In this document: positions 4,886 through 9,161 of the stretch, one piece after another
Layout: the number at the start of each line of letters is the position of its first letter
Numbering within the stretch: the first letter of the stretch is position 1
Assembly (NCBI GenBank): GCA_049699975.1
Contig: JBNAWB010000147.1
Location: 1 to 9,161, forward strand
DNA: 9,161 bases
Direction of reading: 5' to 3'
DNA from: CAZAGD01 sp049699975
GTDB taxonomy: Bacteria; Desulfobacterota; SM23-61
Notes under the pieces: generated by a model
What the model saw: only the letters and a program-made list of their open reading frames with translations
Told to the model about the DNA's origin: nothing
The model's database searches: none
Made by a program: the position numbers and the translations under genes

Positions 4886-6157
4886 ATGCCTCTCCAAAAA
4901 TATAAATTCAAATACGGGAAAAAAGAAATTTCTTTTGAACTTGATGCGGACCTTGTATTAGATGAATTAAAGATTAAGGATTTCCCCTCCCTATCCGATC
5001 CAGAAACGGCCATCAAAGAAGCTATTCGGCATCCAATTCAATCTCCTCCTTTGAGGGAAATCGTTCGTCCCGGCCAAAAAGTAGCTTTTTTAGTCAATGA
5101 CTCTACCCGCGTGGCTAATAGTCATGTTTTTATGCCCATTCTTCTCGATGAATTAAATTCTGCTGGTATACCTGATGAGGACATGTTTATCATGTTTGCC
5201 GTTGGAGCTCACCGCTTAGTGCCCGAGGAAGAGATGGTTCAATTGGTGGGTGAAAAAGTGGCCAAACGGGTAAAGATGTATAACAGCGATGCCCGTGATT
5301 CTTCCCAATTTACTTATTTAGGCAAAACATCCCGGGGAACCCCCATCTATTTTCATAAAAAGGTAGTCGAAGCTGATCATATTATCTTAACGGGCAGCAT
5401 CGTCTATCATTTTTTTGCCGGCTTTGGCGGGGGGAGGAAAGCTCTTCTTCCGGGAGTGGCCTCTTTTGAAACTATCTGTCGCAACCATGCTTTAATGCTG
5501 GAGCCTGGCGCAGGTTTGGGGAAACTTAAAGGGAACCCCGTTTACGAAGATCAAGTTGAAGGAACGGAAATGCGCCGGCCTTCTTTCCTTTTAAATGTAG
5601 TACTCAACGAAAAAAAGGAATTCCTTAAAGTATTTGCCGGGGATTACATTCAAGCTCACGTACAGGGTTGTGCCTTTGTCGAACAAATTTACGGCACACA
5701 AATCTCGGAGCCAGCAGATCTGGTCATTGCCAGCTGCGGCGGTTATCCCAAAGATATTAACGTTTATCAGCTCCAAAAGACTATGGACAATGCTTGGCTC
5801 GCGGTCAAAGAAGGAGGAATGATAATAATTTTGGGAGAATGCGTAGAAGGGGTAGGTTCGGATGATTACTTGTGTTGGATGAAGGAATATAAAACGCCCG
5901 AAAAAATAGAAGAACAGGTAAGGAAAAATTTTATTGTCGGAGGCCATAAAGCCTACGCGGTTACCAGATTAATGAAAAAAGCCCAATTCATTCTCGTCTC
6001 CAGCTTAGATCCTGAATTAGTGCGCACCTTGCTATTTATTCCCGCGAAGGATATGGAAGAAGCTCTTCGATTGGCCTATGCGCGCTTGGGTTCGCACCCG
6101 CGTATTATATTAATGCCCCAGGGGAGTTTGACAGTCCCTGTATTGAATAAAAAATAA
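4886..6157 (+). CDS. larA: LarA-family (DUF2088) nickel-pincer racemase/epimerase
   Basis: A 423-residue cytoplasmic enzyme of the lactate racemase family, which moves a hydride on and off a nickel-pincer nucleotide to invert a 2-hydroxy-acid carbon. Visible motifs are NDSTR (71-75), GAHR (107-110, His109), the hallmark YHFFAGFGGGRKALLPGVA (174-192, His175 and Lys185), RNH (199-201, His201) and QLQK (295-298). From memory, the Lactobacillus plantarum enzyme uses His108, His174, Lys184 (covalent cofactor) and His200 (Ni ligand), so the full catalytic set is present with a one-residue offset, and Arg75/Lys298 match substrate-binding positions. The substrate is not settled: family members also act on malate, aryl-lactates and sugar acids. 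No larB, larC or larE cofactor genes lie in the window. The start at 4886 follows AAAGGA. It is probably cotranscribed with the glycine-zipper lipoprotein and perhaps nrdJ. Confidence 0.85.
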   Translation: MPLQKYKFKYGKKEISFELDADLVLDELKIKDFPSLSDPETAIKEAIRHPIQSPPLREIVRPGQKVAFLVNDSTRVANSHVFMPILLDELNSAGIPDEDMFIMFAVGAHRLVPEEEMVQLVGEKVAKRVKMYNSDARDSSQFTYLGKTSRGTPIYFHKKVVEADHIILTGSIVYHFFAGFGGGRKALLPGVASFETICRNHALMLEPGAGLGKLKGNPVYEDQVEGTEMRRPSFLLNVVLNEKKEFLKVFAGDYIQAHVQGCAFVEQIYGTQISEPADLVIASCGGYPKDINVYQLQKTMDNAWLAVKEGGMIIILGECVEGVGSDDYLCWMKEYKTPEKIEEQVRKNFIVGGHKAYAVTRLMKKAQFILVSSLDPELVRTLLFIPAKDMEEALRLAYARLGSHPRIILMPQGSLTVPVLNKK

Positions 6158-6197
6158 CCCCACCTTAGCTGTCCTTATTTTAAAGGGAGGGAGGGGT
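6158..6197. repeat. Pyrimidine/purine hairpin unit after larA
   Basis: This unit begins directly after the larA stop codon: CCCC (6158-6161) with GGGG (6193-6196) outside, and CCTT (6173-6176) with AAGG (6183-6186) around ATTTTA inside. It is a close relative of 515-557 (CCCCACCTT ... CCTTATTT ... GGGAGG ... GAGGGG). No T run follows, so read-through toward nrdJ is likely. Confidence 0.55.
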
Positions 6198-6198
6198 C

Positions 6199-6256
6199 CT
6201 CAGTGGCTAAAAATATTTTAAAATTCTCTGGGCCCTTTGTGTGCTCGGCGGTGAAT
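6199..6256 (+). repeat. CTCTG-type array between larA and nrdJ
   Basis: CTCAGTGGCTAAAAA, an AT-rich linker (6208-6220), then TTCTCTGGGCCC-TTTGTGTGCTCGGCGGTG. It has the same order of parts as 555-650. With the flanking hairpin units it fills the 158-base gap; I see no gene and no convincing promoter here. Confidence 0.5.
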
Positions 6257-6269
6257 GATAACCTTACCT

Positions 6270-6304
6270 TGCCCTGCCTCATTTTAAAGGGAGGAAGGGA
6301 GGGG
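6270..6304. repeat. Second purine-rich hairpin-like unit overlapping the nrdJ leader
   Basis: A CCCTGCCTCATTTTAAAGGG segment followed by GGAAGGGAGGGG repeats the text style of 6158-6197. Its purine arm runs to within a few bases of the nrdJ ribosome site, so folding with the C-rich arm could affect translation. Confidence 0.4.
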
Positions 6305-6305
6305 T

Positions 6306-6310
6306 GGAGG
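6306..6310 (+). promoter_or_regulatory. Ribosome binding site deciding the nrdJ start
   Basis: GGAGG sits five bases before the ATG at 6316. A GTG at 6304 in frame would add four residues and overlaps this site; the ATG gives the natural start of the ATP-cone (MKFTRVQKRDG) and is preferred. Confidence 0.65.
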
Positions 6311-6315
6311 AAAAG

Positions 6316-8433
6316 ATGAAATTTACCAGAGTCCAGAAAAGAGACGGATCCTTTGTCCCTTTCCATAAAGAAAAAATTAGAAATGCCATATTTCGGGCAG
6401 CCTTGGAAGTCCTGCAGGATCAAGAACAAGCGAACGAATTAGCCCAGCAAGCAACGGAAGCAGTCATCCAAAAACTATCCCTCCTTTTCAAAGAAAAGAC
6501 TCTGCACGTGGAAACCATCCAGGATACAGTAGAAACAGTCTTGATGGAAAAAGGATTCAGCCAGATTGCTAAGGCTTATATTCTTTATCGGGAAAGACGT
6601 AGCGAAATTCGTTTGGCTAAAACAGTCTTGGGGATAAAAGACGACCTCAAACTCCCGGTAAATACAATGGAGATATTAAGAAAGCGCTATCTTTTGCGCG
6701 ATGATGAACAAAATATCATTGAAACTCCCAGCCAGATGTTCCAAAGAGTTGCCGCCCATGTGGCCCAAGCAGAAAAAGGATTCAAGTCCTCTTGTTCTCC
6801 CTTAGCCGCGGAAGAAAAGTTTTATTTGTTAATGCGCAATCTCGAATTTATGCCTAATTCTCCTACTTTAATGAATGCTGGTGCTCCTTTGGGCCAACTC
6901 TCCGCCTGCTTCGTCATTCCCATAGATGATTCTATGGAAGGAATTTTTGATGCTCTAAAAAACATGGCCAAAATTCACCAGACTGGTGGTGGGACAGGAT
7001 TTAGTTTTTCCCGCTTACGCCCCAAAGGGGATTTAGTTTCTACCACCAAAGGACAAGCCTCAGGGCCAGTTTCTTTCATGTCTATTTTTGATCGCGCCAC
7101 GGAAGTAATTGTGCAGGGGGGAAAAAGGCGCGGGGCTAATATGGGCATTCTGCGTTGCGATCACCCTGACATTATCGAATTCATCGAAGCCAAGATGGCT
7201 AAAAATCGATTTACTAATTTCAATCTCTCGGTGGGGGTTACTGACCAGTTCATGGACGCAGTCATCCATAATGATTATTTTTATTTGATTAATCCCCGCA
7301 CCAAAACTAAAGTAAAAAAAATTAAAGCGCGCACTATCTTTGAACTGATTACTAATGCTGCTTGGCTCACCGGAGACCCTGGCCTAATTTTTTTAGATGA
7401 GATCAACCGGCATAATCCCACTCCCGCCTTGGGAGAAATTGAAGCTACCAACCCTTGCGGAGAACTTCCCCTTTTACCTTATGAAAGTTGTAATTTAGCT
7501 TCTATTAATTTGGCCAAAATGATCCGCGGAGAGGAGCTTGACTGGGAAAAATTAAAAGCATGCATCCACTGGGGAATTCGCTTCTTAGATGATGTAATAG
7601 AAGTGAATAAATTCCCCTTGCCAGCTATCAGGCAAATTACCATGGGTAACCGCAAAGTTGGCCTGGGAGTGATGGGCTTTGCTGATCTATTAATTCGTCT
7701 AAAAATTTCTTATCAGGACCAGCAGGCCATTACTTTTGCCCAAAAGCTAATGCGCTTTATCCATCAAGAATCGATTAATGCCTCCCTTGCTCTGGCCAAA
7801 GAAAGAGGAGTCTTCCCCAATTTTTCCAAATCAATTTATGCCCGGCGCGGCCTGCGTCTGCGTAATGCCACCGTGAATACAATTGCGCCCACAGGCACAA
7901 TAAGTATTATTGCGGGGTGCTCCAGCGGAATTGAGCCGCTTTTTGCCATAAGTTATATCCGGAATGTCCTCTCCGGTTCCAAGTTTTTTGAAGTTCATCC
8001 TTTCTTTGAAGAAATAGCTAAGAAACAGGGGTTTTATAACAAAGATTTAATAGCTGAAATTGCTCAGACAGGTTCTTTACAAAAGATTAAGGGCCTGCCA
8101 CGGGATATTCAAAAAATTTTCGTTACTGCTTTTGATATTTCTCCTGCCCAACATCTCCAAGTGCAAGCTGCTTTCCAGAAATACTGTGATAATTCTGTCT
8201 CCAAGACAATTAATTTACCTCCTGAGGCCACGGTAGAAGAAATTAAAAAAATTTATTTAATGGCTTATAAATTGAAATGCAAAGGAATTACGGTTTATAG
8301 ATATGGGAGTAAAGAAGATCAGGTTCTTTCTCTTGGCTGGCAACCAGGCTCTGCCCCAGTAACTCAAAAAGACCTCATCATGGTAAGCAGTGAATATGCC
8401 GGCGGATGCAGTGATGCCGTCTGCCTTTTTTGA
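6316..8433 (+). CDS. nrdJ: Adenosylcobalamin-dependent (class II) ribonucleoside reductase
   Basis: A 705-residue class II ribonucleotide reductase, which makes deoxyribonucleotides through a B12-generated thiyl radical without oxygen. Residues 1-90 form an ATP-cone (KRDGSFVPFHKEKIRNAIF), suggesting dATP/ATP control. The barrel carries NSPTLMNAG (181-189), SACF with Cys198, GGGTGFSFSRLRP (224-236), QGGKRRGANMGIL, NPCGE (379-383, catalytic Cys381) and ESCNLASINL (Cys392). Cys198/Cys392 are the expected redox pair, and the 11-residue gap from Cys381 to Cys392 fits class II enzymes. NTIAPTGTISIIAG (521-534) and TINLPPEAT (631-639) complete the family pattern. The tail is short and ends GCSDAVCLF, with Cys698/Cys703 as the likely C-terminal shuttle cysteines; there is no long zinc-binding tail. 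No separate small subunit is needed or present. It lies 158 bases after larA in the same orientation and may be partly read from that operon. Confidence 0.93.
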   Translation: MKFTRVQKRDGSFVPFHKEKIRNAIFRAALEVLQDQEQANELAQQATEAVIQKLSLLFKEKTLHVETIQDTVETVLMEKGFSQIAKAYILYRERRSEIRLAKTVLGIKDDLKLPVNTMEILRKRYLLRDDEQNIIETPSQMFQRVAAHVAQAEKGFKSSCSPLAAEEKFYLLMRNLEFMPNSPTLMNAGAPLGQLSACFVIPIDDSMEGIFDALKNMAKIHQTGGGTGFSFSRLRPKGDLVSTTKGQASGPVSFMSIFDRATEVIVQGGKRRGANMGILRCDHPDIIEFIEAKMAKNRFTNFNLSVGVTDQFMDAVIHNDYFYLINPRTKTKVKKIKARTIFELITNAAWLTGDPGLIFLDEINRHNPTPALGEIEATNPCGELPLLPYESCNLASINLAKMIRGEELDWEKLKACIHWGIRFLDDVIEVNKFPLPAIRQITMGNRKVGLGVMGFADLLIRLKISYQDQQAITFAQKLMRFIHQESINASLALAKERGVFPNFSKSIYARRGLRLRNATVNTIAPTGTISIIAGCSSGIEPLFAISYIRNVLSGSKFFEVHPFFEEIAKKQGFYNKDLIAEIAQTGSLQKIKGLPRDIQKIFVTAFDISPAQHLQVQAAFQKYCDNSVSKTINLPPEATVEEIKKIYLMAYKLKCKGITVYRYGSKEDQVLSLGWQPGSAPVTQKDLIMVSSEYAGGCSDAVCLF

Positions 8434-8485
8434 AAATCATTCTAATCCGTCCCCACCTCCCTAAAGATAGATCAGGAGAGATTAT

Positions 8486-8520
8486 CGGACGCAGATAAAC
8501 GCAGATTTTCAGGATTAAAA
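8486..8520 (+). repeat. GGACGCAGATAAACGCAGATT-type dispersed repeat
   Basis: A tandem pair ACGCAGATAA (8489-8498) and ACGCAGATTT (8499-8508) is followed by TCAGGATTAAAA. This resembles a short intergenic repeat I recall from various environmental bacterial genomes. There is one copy in the window, joined to a CTCTGTG-type text at 8533-8570. Confidence 0.5.
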
Positions 8521-8572
8521 TAATTATAAATTTTCCTCTGTGCTCTCCTTAATCTCTGTGCCAAAAAACCGT

Positions 8573-8647
8573 CATCCTTTCCCCTTGGGGGAGAGGGCTT
8601 GCCCTGTGGAATAAGTTTTAATACTCCCCAGGGCAGGAGTGAGGGGG
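8573..8647. repeat. Purine/pyrimidine unit with nested inverted repeat
   Basis: CCTTTCCCCTTGGGGGAGAGGG opens the unit and GTGAGGGGG closes it. Between them TGCCCTG (8600-8606) pairs with CAGGGCA (8629-8635), and ACTCC (8623-8627) with GGAGT (8636-8640) as an alternative stem. The layout parallels 315-411, where a different palindromic insert sits between similar arms. It lies between convergent genes but has no adjacent T run until the AT linker about 15 bases on, so termination is possible but weak. Confidence 0.45.
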
Positions 8648-8715
8648 TTTATATTTTTTAAAATTATTAAAATTTCTCTGTGGCCTCCGTGCCCTCTGTG
8701 GCTAAATAAAAATCC
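8639..8715 (+). repeat. 77-bp direct repeat, copy 2
   Basis: Aligns without gaps to 403-479 with about four mismatches. It continues as CCTCTGCGCTC-TTGGCGGTG to about 8735, close to the stop codon of the next gene. Together with 8486-8638 it fills the 313-base gap between the convergent nrdJ and oxidoreductase genes; no gene is seen there. Confidence 0.8.
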
Positions 8716-8746
8716 CTCTGCGCTCTTGGCGGTGTAGTTTTTGTTT

Positions 8747-9161
8747 TCAGCGCAACAAATAAGGAATCTCTACGTACAACGCTTTTTCCGGGCATTCAAT
8801 CTCACAAGGCAGACAGAACCAGCAAGTCCGCAAACCGAAAGGAACGCCGCAGTTTAAGCACCTTTCTGCTTCCGCTACTGCTTCTTCACGGGAATAAGTC
8901 TTGCTTATTTCCTGAAATCCTCGCCGTTGATCAAAAGGAATTTTGGGCATTGGTATTCTCGCGCGAGGTTTTGCTCTGCTAAAATCTACTTCAAACTCCA
9001 ACTCATAAATACTCCGATTCACTCGCCCATATTCGAGGTCCTCGTCTTGCAAATACCTTTTAATAGAAATCCCCGCTTCTTTCCCCTGACTCATTGCTTC
9101 TACAATTGTTCGCGGACCACGAGAAAAGTCACCTGCTATAAAAATTTTTTGCTTATTGGTC
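8747..9161 (-). CDS. GltD-like FAD/NAD(P) oxidoreductase with C-terminal 4Fe-4S motif (partial)
   Basis: The last 137 codons of a gene entering from the right edge; its start lies outside the window. Reading from the edge, TNKQKIFIAGDFSRGPRTIVEAMSQGKEAG matches the second FAD-binding GD motif and following helix of the glutamate synthase small subunit (GltD)-like, NAD(P)H-dependent flavoprotein family. After a charged linker, AERCLNCG and then CWFCLPCEIECP give two Cys plus a C-x2-C-x2-C-x3-C-P set, a canonical 4Fe-4S site of the kind seen at the C-terminus of GltD-like Fe-S oxidoreductases. It probably moves electrons between NAD(P)H and an iron-sulfur or partner protein. It is not necessarily glutamate synthase, and its partner genes would lie upstream, off the window. 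An ATG at 9094 is internal and not the start, since the conserved GD motif precedes it. Confidence 0.8.
   Translation of the reverse strand, partial: TNKQKIFIAGDFSRGPRTIVEAMSQGKEAGISIKRYLQDEDLEYGRVNRSIYELEFEVDFSRAKPRARIPMPKIPFDQRRGFQEISKTYSREEAVAEAERCLNCGVPFGLRTCWFCLPCEIECPEKALYVEIPYLLR

Noticed and set aside
6201..6207. CAGTGGC, the reverse complement of a B12-box-like GCCACTG, upstream of a B12-dependent enzyme
   Set aside because: It is on the wrong strand for a cobalamin riboswitch controlling nrdJ, and the same text is part of the CTCTG-type repeat (GTGGCTAAA) found elsewhere. No other riboswitch core is visible.
6304..6315. A GTG start four codons upstream in nrdJ
   Set aside because: GGAGG at 6306-6310 is ideally placed for the ATG at 6316, and the ATP-cone begins naturally there. 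The GTG lies next to repeat-derived purines and cannot be fully excluded.
1..9161. tRNA, rRNA, insertion sequence, prophage or toxin-antitoxin genes
   Set aside because: No cloverleaf, rRNA signature, transposase, integrase or typical small two-gene toxin module could be recognised.

Overview
The window is a stretch of bacterial chromosome of moderate to low GC (roughly 40% by eye). It uses the standard code with TGA as a stop, clear Shine-Dalgarno sites and recognisable sigma70-type promoters. It carries seven genes and unusually repeat-rich intergenic DNA. Tat-exported, Sec-exported and lipoprotein products, a B12-dependent ribonucleotide reductase and a LarA-family nickel enzyme suggest an anaerobic or microaerophilic, envelope-bearing environmental bacterium. 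The exact phylum cannot be read from the sequence; a candidate-phylum lineage is only a guess. No phage, transposase, CRISPR, tRNA or rRNA is visible.

Layout. Positions 1-671 hold no gene but a mosaic of small dispersed repeats. Positions 672-2251 (minus) are a tight two-gene operon: a Tat-signal DUF362 protein followed by a DUF6599-like putative lipoprotein, read from a good promoter at 2287-2314. Positions 2252-2736 hold that promoter, a GC-rich hairpin, a GATTC-rich patch, a second copy of the bipartite repeat seen at 1-54, and a promoter for the next gene. At 2737-3681 (+) is a Sec-exported TIM-barrel sugar isomerase/epimerase-like protein. It converges, with 4 bases between stop codons, on a DUF268-like SAM methyltransferase (3686-4348, minus). 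A divergent AT-rich promoter region (4349-4442) then drives a glycine-zipper lipoprotein (4443-4853) and a LarA-family nickel-pincer racemase/epimerase (4886-6157). After a repeat-filled 158-base gap comes a class II ribonucleotide reductase, NrdJ (6316-8433). Another repeat-rich gap (8434-8746) separates it from a convergent, partial GltD-like flavin/Fe-S oxidoreductase that runs off the right edge.

How the genes fit together. Four of seven products carry export or lipidation signals, so much of the window serves the cell envelope or periplasm. LarA and the exported TIM-barrel protein both belong to families acting on hydroxy acids or sugars, but no shared pathway is proven. LarA needs a LarB/LarC/LarE-made cofactor and NrdJ needs adenosylcobalamin; neither synthesis pathway is encoded here.

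The most distinctive signals are in the non-coding DNA: a bipartite repeat with constant ends and a same-length variable centre that flanks the DUF362/DUF6599 cassette, and a modular composite repeat (pyrimidine/purine hairpin plus CTCTGTG-type array) that recurs in three of the large gaps. The best protein-level leads are the DUF362-DUF6599 export pair and the LarA of unknown substrate.
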